NCBI RefSeq assembly: GCF_002937115.1
Contig: NZ_NHRY01000219.1
Location: forward strand, 1 to 62,124
Direction: 5' to 3'
DNA length: 62,124 nucleotides
Source of the DNA: Rhodopila globiformis
GTDB lineage: Bacteria > Pseudomonadota > Alphaproteobacteria > Acetobacterales > Acetobacteraceae
A program made the translations under genes and the position numbers. Position 1 is the first letter of the stretch. The number at the start of each line of letters is the position of its first letter. The notes under the pieces are model-generated. The model did no database searches. It was not told where the DNA came from and saw only the letters and a list, made by a program, of their open reading frames with translations. Below, piece after piece: positions 54,517 through 62,124 of this stretch.

Positions 54517-55061
54517 CCGACAACACGACGACATGGCCCGGTGACCTGACGCCGGAGGCACGGTCCGAGCGGATGATCCGGGTGGATCATGCCGGCGAAT
54601 ACGGCGCGGCCCGCATCTATGCCGGGCAGCTTGCCGTGCTGGGCCGCGGCGACAAGGGGGACCTGCTGCGGCAGATGGAGGCGCAGGAACACGAACACCT
54701 GCGCACCTTCAACACCCTGGTCACCCGGCGCCGCGTGCGCCCGACGCTGATGCTGCCATTCTGGCACGTGGCCGGATTCGCCCTGGGCGCCGTCACCGCG
54801 GCGCTGGGCGAGAAGGCGGCGATGGCCTGCACCGTCGCGGTCGAGGAAGCCATCGACGCGCATTACGCCGGCCAGATCGGCACCATCGATCCCGCCGAGG
54901 GGGACCTGCGCACGACCCTGGAAAAATTCCGCGCCGACGAGCTGGAGCATCGCGACATCGGCCTGGCCCACGGTGCCGAGCAGGCGCCGGGCTACCGGCT
55001 GCTGTCCGGGCTGATCAAGGCCGGATGCCGGGCGGCGATTGCCATCAGCGAGCGAATTTAA
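54513..55061 (+). CDS. coq7: Demethoxyubiquinone hydroxylase (COQ7 type)
   Basis: 182 residues. Diiron ligands: Glu in VDHAGEYGA, ExxH in MEAQEHEHL, Glu in VAVEEAIDAHY and ExxH in ADELEHRDIG. Makes 6-hydroxy ubiquinone in aerobic ubiquinone synthesis. Overlaps dsbB by 4 bp; both depend on ubiquinone, a sensible pairing. Alphaproteobacterial COQ7 proteins commonly have this compact size. Confidence 0.94.
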   Translation: MTDNTTTWPGDLTPEARSERMIRVDHAGEYGAARIYAGQLAVLGRGDKGDLLRQMEAQEHEHLRTFNTLVTRRRVRPTLMLPFWHVAGFALGAVTAALGEKAAMACTVAVEEAIDAHYAGQIGTIDPAEGDLRTTLEKFRADELEHRDIGLAHGAEQAPGYRLLSGLIKAGCRAAIAISERI

Positions 55062-55161
55062 TCCACATGGACAAATCTTCCTGATCTCGCCACAATTCCG
55101 GCGCGGTTTGAACGCGATAGAATGGCAATCATGCGATCATGTCGATCGTGATGCTTAACCC

Positions 55162-55680
55162 ATGTGGCGGTCTCTCATGTTAGCCAGTCTCGCGTGGACC
55201 CTGCCGGCGCGTGCCCAACCCGCCATTGCACCGGGGCTGCTGGACTATGCGGGCACGGCGCTGGCACACCTGATCGAACGCACGCGCGGGCAGGCGATCG
55301 CCGACGGCGTGCGGCCGATGCCGGCCGGCGTCTATCGCGCCCTGCTGGGGTATTTTCCGCCGGCGCTGCTGCAACGGGTGCGGTTCGCCGTCGGCGGCAC
55401 GCGGCGGCTGTCGCTGCCGATGCTGGCGTTCTCCTACGGCGACGCCAAGGCGATCACGCTCGGCGACGTCATCCTGTTCAAGAACGAGCAACTGGCCGAG
55501 ACCAACCTGAAGCTCTGGGCGCATGAGCTGACGCATGTGATGCAGTACCAGCGCTGGGGCATCGCGGGCTTCGCCGAACGCTATGTCCGCGACAGCGGCG
55601 GGGTGGAGCGCGAGGCCATCGACAACGCCGCCCGCTTTGCCGCCTGGCTGCCGCGCCGGGGTGCCGGCGGGGCCGCCTGA
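55162..55680 (+). CDS. DUF4157 (eCIS-core) metalloprotease-like exported protein
   Basis: 172 residues. N-terminal hydrophobic stretch LMLASLAWTLPARAQ looks like a signal peptide, after which the domain has VRFAVGGTRRLSLPMLAFSY, LGDVILFKNE, and HELTHVMQYQ, the HExxH Zn motif of DUF4157. In contractile injection clusters these proteins accompany toxins, but no such cluster is here; it is a single small gene downstream of coq7. Probably a periplasmic or secreted peptidase. AACCC before the ATG is weak. Confidence 0.8.
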   Translation: MWRSLMLASLAWTLPARAQPAIAPGLLDYAGTALAHLIERTRGQAIADGVRPMPAGVYRALLGYFPPALLQRVRFAVGGTRRLSLPMLAFSYGDAKAITLGDVILFKNEQLAETNLKLWAHELTHVMQYQRWGIAGFAERYVRDSGGVEREAIDNAARFAAWLPRRGAGGAA

Positions 55681-55801
55681 TCGTCCGAAAGCCGCCTTAT
55701 TCCATGCCGGTTCGCATCCCGACGCCGGGTGCAACCCACCGCTCCCTGATGCGTTAAACCATTGCGATCCACGTGGTCGCCTGACACATCAGGAGCAGAC
55801 A

Positions 55802-55987
55802 ATGGACAAGGATCGGGTCGAAGGCATCGGTCACCAAGCCAAGGGCAGCATCAAGGAAGCGGCCGGCAAGGTGACCGGCGACAAAGAGACTCAGGCTGAG
55901 GGCGCGGCCGAGAAGGCCGCCGGCAAGGTGCAGAACTCCGTTGGCGGCGCCAAGGATGCCGCCCGGGACTGGGCCGACAAGAAGTGA
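55802..55987 (+). CDS. CsbD-family stress protein
   Basis: 61 residues, MDKDRVEGIGHQAKGSIKEA, rich in Lys, Ala, Gly and Glu, with KGSIKEAAGKVTGD and EKAAGKVQNSVGGAKDA repeats. CsbD proteins are small, heat-stable and induced under general stress; no reaction is known. AGGAGC lies 8 bp upstream. A strong terminator follows. Confidence 0.92.
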   Translation: MDKDRVEGIGHQAKGSIKEAAGKVTGDKETQAEGAAEKAAGKVQNSVGGAKDAARDWADKK

Positions 55988-55994
55988 GATGATG

Positions 55995-56023
55995 CGGGGA
56001 GCGCGAAAGCGCTCCCCGTTTTT
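55995..56023 (+). terminator. Rho-independent terminator after csbD
   Basis: CGGGGAGCGC, loop GAAA, GCGCTCCCCG, then TTTTT. A perfect 10-bp stem with a U run right behind the gene. Confidence 0.93.
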
Positions 56024-56039
56024 ATAGGCGGATGGCGCC

Positions 56040-56501
56040 TCAGCTGCCGCCCAGGAACCGCGCCAGCGCCGGCACTTCCTTCATGCGCGCCAGGTCCGCC
56101 TCGCTCGGCAGTTGCGGCCGATCGCGCAGGACGTTGACCATGCAGAGGAAGCCGAGCGGCTCGTTGGCCGTGGCGCGGAACTGGTGCCAGGTCCAGGACG
56201 GGATCGAAACCAGGTCGAGCGGCTTGACCGCCTGGACCGTCTCGCCCAGAAGGCATTCGCCATGGCCGCGCAAGATCATGACCGCGTGGGCGTGCTCGTG
56301 CCGCTCCAGGGTGGAGTAGCCGCCGGGGTTCATTTCGAAATAGCGCAGTTCGCAGCCGAGGCTGTCCTCGTGGAACAGCACCTGGCGGGAGATGTCCCTG
56401 AACGGCGCGCTTCCGTCCTGCTTATACGGCATGTGCGCCACCGCGTCCCAGCGGAAGCTGTCTCTGGCGGCGCGGAAAAGTGGCGGCTGTTCACTGTCCA
56501 T
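56040..56501 (-). CDS. Cupin-domain protein
   Basis: 153 residues from ATG 56501. The cupin core has the first motif as YSTLERHEHAHAVMILRGHGECLLG (His-rich, metal-binding HEHAH) and the second as VKPLDLVSIPSWTWHQF. Begins inside the end of the RuBisCO-like gene (11-bp overlap), so they are translated together. Isomerase or sugar-acid roles are common among such partners; the reaction is not known. Confidence 0.87.
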   Translation of the reverse strand: MDSEQPPLFRAARDSFRWDAVAHMPYKQDGSAPFRDISRQVLFHEDSLGCELRYFEMNPGGYSTLERHEHAHAVMILRGHGECLLGETVQAVKPLDLVSIPSWTWHQFRATANEPLGFLCMVNVLRDRPQLPSEADLARMKEVPALARFLGGS

Positions 56502-57615
56502 CGGCTCGGTCCTGGCTTGGGGTATGGTTGGCCACGGCGCGGGTAAATCGTTCAGTTTCCTTGACAATCCGGTCGCGCGCCAGCAGCAGGCTGCCGCCGA
56601 TGAGCAACATCGTGTCGGCGCCGTAGAAATCAAGAATTTCCCCGACCCGCTCCAGCGCGATGCCGCCGGCCGGCACCGGCAGGGCGGGCTTCATGCCGTC
56701 GTCGCCGCGGCGGGCGTTGCCGGCCAGGCGGCGGCAGGTTTCCTGCGAATAGCCGAAGCGGCCGCCATGGGTCGGGAAGATCACGGCATCGGCGCCGAGC
56801 AGGCGGAACAGGCCGCCAATCAGCAATGCCGGCGCGATGCGGGCGGCGCCGCCCAGGCTGGGATGGGCGAAGAAGGCCATGTCCGGGAAGCTGCGGACCA
56901 GGGCCTGCATCGCCGGGAAGCCGCAGATCATCGGCGCGAGCATGACGCAGTCGATGCCTTCCTCCCGCGCCAGCGCCGCCTGCGCGCGCATCTGGTCCAG
57001 GTTGCCGGTCAGGCTGGGGACATAGCGAGTCGGGTGGCCGGTGGCGCGGGCGCCGCGGGCCACGCCGGCGGCGCAGGCGCGAAGCCGATCGGCGAAGCGG
57101 GAATAATCCTGGTCGGCCAGACCGTGGTCGTCCTTGATGAAGTCCAGGCCGCCGCGGGCCAGGCGCTCGGCCAGGAGAGCCAACCGCTCGCTCGGCAAGC
57201 CCTGGGGCTTCAGCGCGGAGGCGGTCAGGGCGCGGCCGTGCAGGCGCAGGCGGTGCCGCAATCCGGCGATGCCGTGCCTGGGGCCGCCGAACAGGTCGAC
57301 CAGGGTGTCCGGCACGGCGACGTCGTGGAGCACCACGTCCTCGTGCAGCGAGGTGTTACCGAACAGCATGTTGAGGAATTGCCCGGCGTCGCGGCCGACG
57401 GTGGCGGTGGCCAGGCCGACGCGGACGTCGAACAGGCCGTCGCCGAGGCCGGTGACGCCGTCAACCGTGCCGACGATGCCGGACAACACGGTTTCGTCGT
57501 CGATGGCGGCCAGCGGCATTTCGACGCTCTGCTCGACGGCGATGGCCCGGGCGCGGGCGTCGATGTCCGCGGCGGTGCTGCGCACGCGATAGGTGACGGT
57601 GAAGCGGCCGGTCAT
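56491..57615 (-). CDS. RuBisCO-like protein (large-subunit family)
   Basis: 374 residues, shorter than true RuBisCO (about 460). The TIM barrel is seen with SALKPQGLP (Lys 136, as in loop 1) and GGLDFIKDDHGLADQ (Lys 161, Asp 163, His 164 where RuBisCO has Glu). The carbamylated-Lys motif is thus KDDH, which argues against carboxylation as in photosynthetic RuBisCO. Later VIFPTHGGRFGYS and PVPAGGI correspond to the phosphate loops. Such proteins act on sugar phosphates or methionine salvage compounds; some belong to isoapionate breakdown. Partner gene: cupin downstream. Confidence 0.88.
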   Translation of the reverse strand: MTGRFTVTYRVRSTAADIDARARAIAVEQSVEMPLAAIDDETVLSGIVGTVDGVTGLGDGLFDVRVGLATATVGRDAGQFLNMLFGNTSLHEDVVLHDVAVPDTLVDLFGGPRHGIAGLRHRLRLHGRALTASALKPQGLPSERLALLAERLARGGLDFIKDDHGLADQDYSRFADRLRACAAGVARGARATGHPTRYVPSLTGNLDQMRAQAALAREEGIDCVMLAPMICGFPAMQALVRSFPDMAFFAHPSLGGAARIAPALLIGGLFRLLGADAVIFPTHGGRFGYSQETCRRLAGNARRGDDGMKPALPVPAGGIALERVGEILDFYGADTMLLIGGSLLLARDRIVKETERFTRAVANHTPSQDRADGQ

Positions 57616-58559
57616 GCGGTAGGCTCCGGAAGGGCGGCGAGGGCGCCGGATTCGCCAGGAATGGCGGGGGAAGATCGATGGCCGTCGGGCGGCGGCTGAT
57701 GCGGTGGATGTCGCCCTGGAAGTGTCTGGCCCGCGGGTCTGCAGGCAGGACGGACCCGTGCCTGATGGTGCCGCCGGAGGCGCCGATGATCGCGACGGCA
57801 TGCGGGTGGGACAGCGTGTGCTTTGGGGGCGTCCCTGGCGGGATGGGTGACCATCAAATCGAACGGCGGCGGCGTTGGTTGAATGTCCAGTGTTGCGCCC
57901 GGGTGACCGCGATGTCCAGGCAGCGGCGACGCCAGCGACGCCTGCGTCTTGCCTCATTCAGGAATGCTCCCGAAAACGTCGAGCATCGCCTTCCCGGGAC
58001 GCTGCCCTGCACGGCGCCGTGTGGAACCGCGGGTTCGGAAATCCTCTTGCAGAACGATGACTTGCGCTCAGTAGGCCGCAGTTGCCTACGCCAAAAGCGC
58101 GGAAGAACCCCGGATTGTCGCGCTACACCTGTTGCAGATTTCAACGACCCACAGTGTGGCACATCGACGCCGTTGGGGCCGTCCACCCCATCTGTTTGAC
58201 TGAATTCCTCTTTCGGAAGCGGTCGATGCTTCGAGCGCCGACGGCCTGGACCGGCTGTGCCGGCGGTTTGATCGACCCTGCGCCACCGCCGGCGGGCGCG
58301 CGGCCTGCGTGGCGACCAGCACCGTCGGGCCCTGCGGCGCCAGGCATCGCCGCTTGCCCGGACCAGGGAACGGGCCTCGCACAACGGCAACAAACCGCAC
58401 CAGCCCGCACGACGCCCCCTTGATCCTCAGCGGCCCTCCAAATCCCTCCGTTCGTCTCTGTGCGAACGAGAATACGCCATCAACCACGCTGTCCCCGCCG
58501 GGGAGGCACCATCCCGGATCACGGCCGAGCCGGAACAACAGACCCCCGACCCAATCATT
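57616..58559. other. Region with no intact gene; possible acyl-CoA synthetase remnant
   Basis: On the reverse strand a stretch around 57640-57820 reads HAVAIIGASGGTIRHGS and HFQGDIHRISRRPTA, which recalls the N-terminal CoA-binding motif of ADP-forming acyl-CoA synthetases (VAIIGAS..., GxIxPVNPxRxxI), but broken and truncated. The remaining part to 58559 shows no recognisable gene. GC skew and reading frames differ from the neighbouring genes. Confidence 0.35.
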
Positions 58560-58908
58560 CACGAACACCACGACGCGGTGCCCGCTTCCGGCCAGACCGC
58601 AAGCTGGTCCTGCGCGCCTTCCAGGTACCACCCGCCGGCGTTGGCGTTGTTCGTCTGCAACGCGGCCTTCAGGTCGTCGATCGTCAGGTCATAGGCGATC
58701 AGCCGGTTCGGATTCACCCGGACCTGGTACTGGCGCACGTGGCCGCCGATGCTCATGACATCGGTCACCCCCGGCACGGTGCGAAGCTGGAACTTGATCT
58801 GCCAGTCGTTGAGCGCCCGCAGGTCCATCAGGTCCATGGTCGGGCTGGTCAGCACATACTTGTAGATCTGCCCAAGCCCCGTGGTGATCGGCCCGAGTTC
58901 GGGATTGC

Positions 58909-59955
58909 CTCAGGTCTCCCCTCATATTGGAGCGTTTTGCAAATCAGTTGGTACAGCCGACTCTGCCCCTATATAGGGGACGAAGGTGTCCATGCCCGGA
59001 ACCTGTTCAACAGATTTGCGCAGACGTGTTCTCGCGGCGGTGGAGGCCGGCGAGATGCCGGGTACGGTGGCGGCGCGGTTCATGGTGGGGCGCACGACGG
59101 TGTATCGTTGGGCCGCAGAGGCACGCGACGAGGGACGGCGCGCGCCCAGGCCAGCGAGTGGCGGAGCAGAAACGACCGGACGTTGCCCGGGCGCGGCTGC
59201 GATGGCGGACTGACGCGGTTGCCGGGGTTGGTGGGATTGCGCCGAAGCGCTTGATATTTATAGATGAATGTGGCGTGCAGACCAACATGGCTCGCCTGTA
59301 TGGCCGCAGCCGATGGGGTCAGCGGGCGTACAGCACCGTGCCCTTCGGACATCGGAAACGACTGACCGTCCTCGGCGCTCTGGGAACGGACGGCTTGATT
59401 GCGAGCATGAGCGTGGAGGTCGCGACCAACGGCACCATCTTCGCTGCCTTCCTGGAGCAGGTGCTGCTGCCGGAACTGCGTCGCCGTAAGCCGGATGCTG
59501 TGTTGGTGATGGACAACCTGCGCCCGCACAAGACGGCTGAGGTGCGAGCCGTGCTCGACCGTTCTGGTTTCCCTTACCGCTATCTGCCGCAGTACAGTCC
59601 GGATCTGGATCCGATGGAACCGGCCTGGGCCAAGGTCAAATCAGAACTGCGCCGCGTCGGCGCGCGCACCGTCGATGCATTACAGGAGGCAATTGGTCCC
59701 GCGCTCGGGAGCATCACGCCCCGGGACGCCGTCGGCTTTTTCCGTCATTGCGGGTACATCTGTCCCGACTGATCTGCAAAACGCTCTGGCTCGGACAAGC
59801 TGAAACGAAAAGACCGATATGTTGACGCGTTGCAGGGCACGGCGCGATGTAGACGCCTGTTGTTACTTGGGATGACAAGCAACGAAGCTGGGCAGACCAA
59901 GCATAGTTGGCCATGTCTAATTTAGATCGCAACAAAAAATGAGGGGAGACCTGAG
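58909..59955. mobile_element. Inserted element in cusA with 9-bp target duplication, carrying IS630
   Basis: Ends are perfect 17-bp inverted repeats CTCAGGTCTCCCCTCAT (58909-58925 and, inverted, 59939-59955). The direct repeat CGGGATTGC flanks both sides (58900-58908 and 59956-59964). Inside lies an IS630-like unit bounded by GAGCGTTTTGCAAATCAG (58930-58947) and the inverse of GAGCGTTTTGCAGATCAG (59769-59786). Without it the outer element is about 190 bp, so this seems a MITE-sized element that later took up an IS630 derivative. IS630 normally duplicates TA, so the 9-bp duplication belongs to the outer element. Confidence 0.8.
58986..59772 (+). pseudogene. IS630-family transposase, frameshifted and internally deleted
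   Basis: N-terminal HTH in one frame (DLRRRVLAAVEAGEMPGTVA, RFMVGRTTVYRWAAEARDEG), then the catalytic part in another frame from about 59160: AEQKRPDVARARLRW, RLIFIDECGVQTNMARLYG, AVLVMDNLRPHK and YSPDLDPMEPAWAKVKSELR (all three catalytic acids visible). The segment that normally connects the HTH to AEQxRPDV is lacking, with a frameshift at the joint, so the transposase should be inactive unless supplied in trans. Confidence 0.85.
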
Positions 59956-60045
59956 CGGGATTGCCCAGGCCGTTCGGTATCCGTTGCCGAGCGATCTGCA
60001 ATCGTTCCAGCACGAGCTGCCGGGCGAAGTAGGTGTCGCCCCGCC

Positions 60046-60440
60046 ACCGCGCGCCGGAGCGCGTCCATCTGCCCGGCCGACATCAGCGGCCCGGGCACCA
60101 GCAGGGACGAGGTTGCCTGCGGCGGCAACGCGGCGAGGGCGTCGAGATAGGCCGCCATCATGGCGTGGCCGTCGCCGCCGCCGCCGACGGTGACCAGCAC
60201 GCGCAACCCGGGCGCGTCGTGCAGGCCGGGCCAGGGCTGGTCCACCGCCGCCGCGGCCGGCCGGCCGACATAGCCGACGTACCGCAGCTTCGCGGCGACG
60301 ACGGGGCTGTCGATGATGTCGCGCAGGCCCAGTACGACACGGGTGTTCGGCATTTCCTGCCGTACCATGGCCAGCATCGGCAGCAGTTCGTTCTTCATGC
60401 CGGCGGGCGCATGGTCGACCAGGATGAGAAGCTGTTTGTA
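60046..60440 (-). pseudogene. Glycosyltransferase fragment (MurG/GT28-like)
   Basis: LVDHAPAGMKNELLPMLAMV, RVVLGLRDIIDSP, VAAKLRYVGYVGRPAAAA, LRVLVTVGGGGDGHAMMAAY and SSLLVPGPLMSAGQMDAL form the middle of a glycosyltransferase of the predicted GT28 C-terminal type. Between DIIDSP and VAAKLRYVGY the usual linking segment is absent, so an internal deletion is likely. The 5' end is cut by the IS5 element and the 3' end runs into the cusA fragment near 60045. Confidence 0.7.
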
Positions 60441-60444
60441 GACG

Positions 60445-61377
60445 TCAGGCGCATGGTTGCTCGATGACAAGGCGCCTCATGCGCCGAGAGAGGATGGAGA
60501 TGAACGCGATAGCAATGAAAGCGATGAGGTGTTCCTTCGAGCGCTCGAAGATGATGTTCAACCGCCGGTAGCGGCTGAACCAGGCAAATGATCGCTCAAC
60601 CACCCAGCAGATGCCGGCCGGCACGAACCGTCCGTTGCGGCCGCGGGCAATGGCCTTGACGCTGATGCCGAGGGCCTGACCGGCCTCGGCCAGCCGCTCG
60701 CCCTGGTAGCCGAGATCGCCGAGCGCCGCTCCGTTGAAGCCACCCGCGGCGAGCGTGCGCAGAACCGGCACGATCCCTTTGGTGTCATGGCGGTTCGCCG
60801 GCGAGACATCGATCGCCAGCGGGATGCCGTACTTGTCGACCGCAACGTGGATCTTGACGCCCCGGATCTTCTTGCCGCCATCGACACCGCGGTCAAAGCA
60901 GCTCGGTGCCGAGCGACAGGATCGACTGTCGATCACCACAGCACTTGGCTCCGGCGCATCACCGCAAGCAAGACGCCTGCGGCGGCGCAGCCGGCCGAGC
61001 AAGCGGCGCCAGAGGCCAAGCCGGGTCCAGCGCGCGAACAGCCCGTACAGCGTGCCGAAGGGGATTTCGCACAGCTGACCGATCGCCCGCCACTACATGC
61101 CGCAGAAGCAGACGCACCAGATCGCCATGACCGCCTTGCGCAACGTCGCTCCGGCCAGAGGCGGCCTGGGTCCCGATCGCATGGGCCGGCTGCCGTCCTT
61201 GGCCATGGACTCGAGTTCCTCCAGCACTTGATCGACGAAGGCATCGACATCGGCAAACGCATCCCACGGGCCAGGAGAGGTCTTGGCAGGACGGACGGCA
61301 GTTCCCATAGTCGGGCCTCGATGCTGGTGCGAACGATGATCAGCTCCGATTGTCGCCTCTCCGGGTATCGCCTGCAA
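60445..61377 (-). pseudogene. IS5-family transposase with in-frame TAG
   Basis: One frame spans the element: MGTAVRPAKTSPGPWDAF... to IWCVCFCGM, a TAG at 61093-61095, then WRAIGQLCEIPFGTLYGLFA, and the catalytic part VVIDSRSCRSAP, DVSPANRHDTKG, ALGDLGYQGERLAEAG and VVERSFAWFSRYRRLN. IS5 relatives read CQWRA at the stop position, so a Gln or similar codon probably changed to TAG. The C-terminus is otherwise complete. This differs in sequence from the IS5 end at 1-96. Confidence 0.85.
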
Positions 61378-61699
61378 TTCGCCAGAAAGTTGGAATCGTC
61401 ATCGCACCAACTGGCTCATGCTCCCTACAAATAGATTCTCAAACCCCGCCGCTGCCTCGGCCCGCCCGGGTCGATCGTGCCGCTCGCTGCAAACGCCATC
61501 CCACTGGACCGGGACTGGACGCCCTTTGCCTTTCGGCCGGCCAGGATCCGCGCGGGCCGCGGGCCTCGGCATGGCGCCGCGCGGCCGGTTGGCGATACCC
61601 GGACCGATGCCGGCGCCGTTTCATGCGGCAACAAAATGATCACCAACCCTAGGGGGCATTTCGTTGCCAACCGCTATATTTAGTTGTCGATGCGCACGG
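61378..61699. other. Intergenic region, no gene seen
   Basis: About 320 bp between the IS5 transposase start and the minC promoter region. The terminal repeat of the IS5 element should lie in the first part but was not defined. No hairpin repeat of the other families. Confidence 0.4.
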
Positions 61700-61720
61700 T
61701 TATCCACATGATTTTGTGGA
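61700..61720. promoter_or_regulatory. DnaA-box-like palindrome upstream of minC
   Basis: TTATCCACA (61700-61708) matches the DnaA-box consensus exactly, and TTTTGTGGA follows at 61712-61720 as its partial inverse, giving TCCACA-N5-TTGTGGA. It is about 55 bp before the minC start. Could be a DnaA site or another operator; a single palindrome is weak evidence. Confidence 0.4.
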
Positions 61721-61772
61721 CCCGCGATGAATTCCCGTTGACCGCGCCGCGGCCACGGGATAGGTGCAGACT

Positions 61773-62124
61773 GTGACACAATCCGAGACTCGCCCGCTGA
61801 TCCGTCTCCGTGGCCGCTCCATCATGGCCCTGGTTCTGGCGCCGGAGGCGCCATTGAACGACTGGCTGGCTGCGCTGGATGCGCAAATGGAACGGTCTCC
61901 CAATTTCTTCGATTCGCGCCCCGTCGTGGTCGACCTGGGGGCCATCCCGCACGAGCAGCGCGGCGTGGCGGAGTTCCTGCAACTGCTGGAAAGCCGGGGC
62001 ATCCGCATCATCGGCACCGAGGGCGCCCACCCGTCCTGGCCCGGCATCGAGGCCTGGGGCCGCCCGCTGCCGGCGTCCACCCGGCCCGGCCGCCCGATCG
62101 AGGCGCCGGAAGCCCACCCCAGCC
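61773..62124 (+). CDS. minC: Septum site-determining protein MinC, N-terminal part (cut by window edge)
   Basis: From GTG 61773 the frame reads MTQSETRPLIRLRGRSIMAL, then LAPEAPLNDWLAALDAQMER, RPVVVDLGAIP and LLESRGIRIIGTEGAHPSW, the N-terminal domain of MinC, which inhibits FtsZ polymerisation. About 117 codons are visible with no stop. GGATAGG lies upstream. MinC with MinD and MinE places the division site; minD would be expected downstream, outside the window. Confidence 0.85.
   Translation, partial: MTQSETRPLIRLRGRSIMALVLAPEAPLNDWLAALDAQMERSPNFFDSRPVVVDLGAIPHEQRGVAEFLQLLESRGIRIIGTEGAHPSWPGIEAWGRPLPASTRPGRPIEAPEAHPS

Larger units (their letters stand above)
58560..60045 (-). pseudogene. 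cusA/czcA (HME-RND efflux pump) fragment, split by an insertion
   Basis: Two pieces join into one frame when 58909-59955 and one copy of its 9-bp duplication are removed: TYFARQLVLERLQIAR (upstream part, near 60040-59965) and PNGLGNPELGPITTGLGQIY, then YVLTSPTMDLMDLRALND, IGGHVRQYQVRVNPNRL, LEGAQDQL (downstream, to about 58600). This is an inner part of the porter domain of CusA-type copper/silver or cation efflux pumps. The 5' end is fused to a glycosyltransferase fragment near 60045 and the 3' end is lost. Confidence 0.85.

Noticed and set aside
61093..61095. Amber codon in the IS5 transposase taken with the amber codon in DUF29 as a sign of TAG recoding
   Set aside because: Only two cases, both in gene types that often decay, and other intact genes end with TAG (for example the sorbosone dehydrogenase). 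No suppressor tRNA is in the window.
1..61377. IS5 ends at both window edges considered as a composite transposon
   Set aside because: The two transposases differ in sequence, and the 60 kb between them are mostly housekeeping genes.

Overview
The window is GC-rich DNA from an alphaproteobacterium. The content fits the Rhodospirillales/Acetobacteraceae best: an OprB-type porin divergent from a sorbosone dehydrogenase-cytochrome c fusion, a hisB-hisH-hisA-hisF-hisE cluster followed by a HIT gene, COQ7-type ubiquinone hydroxylase, a DUF3576 lipoprotein, Mla/Mce lipid transport and a tRNA without an encoded CCA. This placement is inferred from gene content only; no rRNA or marker comparison was possible.

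Layout. 1-2285: IS5-family transposase end, ABC ATPase (YbbA type) divergent from tesA, then thpR. 2286-4707: mobile-DNA pocket with an ISL3-like 404-bp MITE, a decayed IS701-like element and an intergenic repeat. 4727-9338: Tat-type exported protein, then a four-gene mlaE(STAS)-mlaF-mlaD-pqiC operon. 9686-14751: YhaO/YhaN (SbcD/SbcC-like) pair. 15877-19780: sorbosone dehydrogenase, OprB porin, tRNA-Leu. 20012-24799: hypothetical protein, second MITE with a perfect 8-bp target duplication, D-2-hydroxyacid dehydrogenase, class A PBP. 25078-30152: ten-unit tandem repeat before a 60-aa membrane protein, DUF29 pseudogene, Uma2, CaiB-type CoA-transferase plus LLM oxidoreductase, two Lin0512 genes. 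30590-34724: polytopic membrane protein, broken GT2, intact GT2. 35608-40408: histidine cluster. 40627-50251: DUF3576 lipoprotein, TenI-like protein, acyl-CoA ligase, two SDRs, MocR regulator, GMC oxidoreductase, rsmG. 50672-57615: CsoR remnant with its operator, Wza-like export lipoprotein plus MepA, GST-HepT-MntA operon, dsbB-coq7, DUF4157 protein, CsbD, cupin and RuBisCO-like protein. 57616-61377: a graveyard of cusA, glycosyltransferase, IS630 and IS5 fragments. 61773-62124: start of minC.

The most distinctive trait is the non-coding DNA. Many larger gaps carry modular palindromic repeats: terminal inverted repeats of several kinds enclose a common hairpin core that reads GTCATGGCC-(GC arm)-GGCCATGAC. 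Some copies have collapsed to bare termini. With the two MITEs, a 190-bp element with a 9-bp target duplication that itself carries an IS630 derivative, and a transposase holding two copies of a 17-codon insert, the window records much small-element activity. No wholly new multi-gene system was proven. The best candidates for follow-up are the 17-codon insert, the repeat families, the tandem-repeat leader and the RuBisCO-like/cupin operon.
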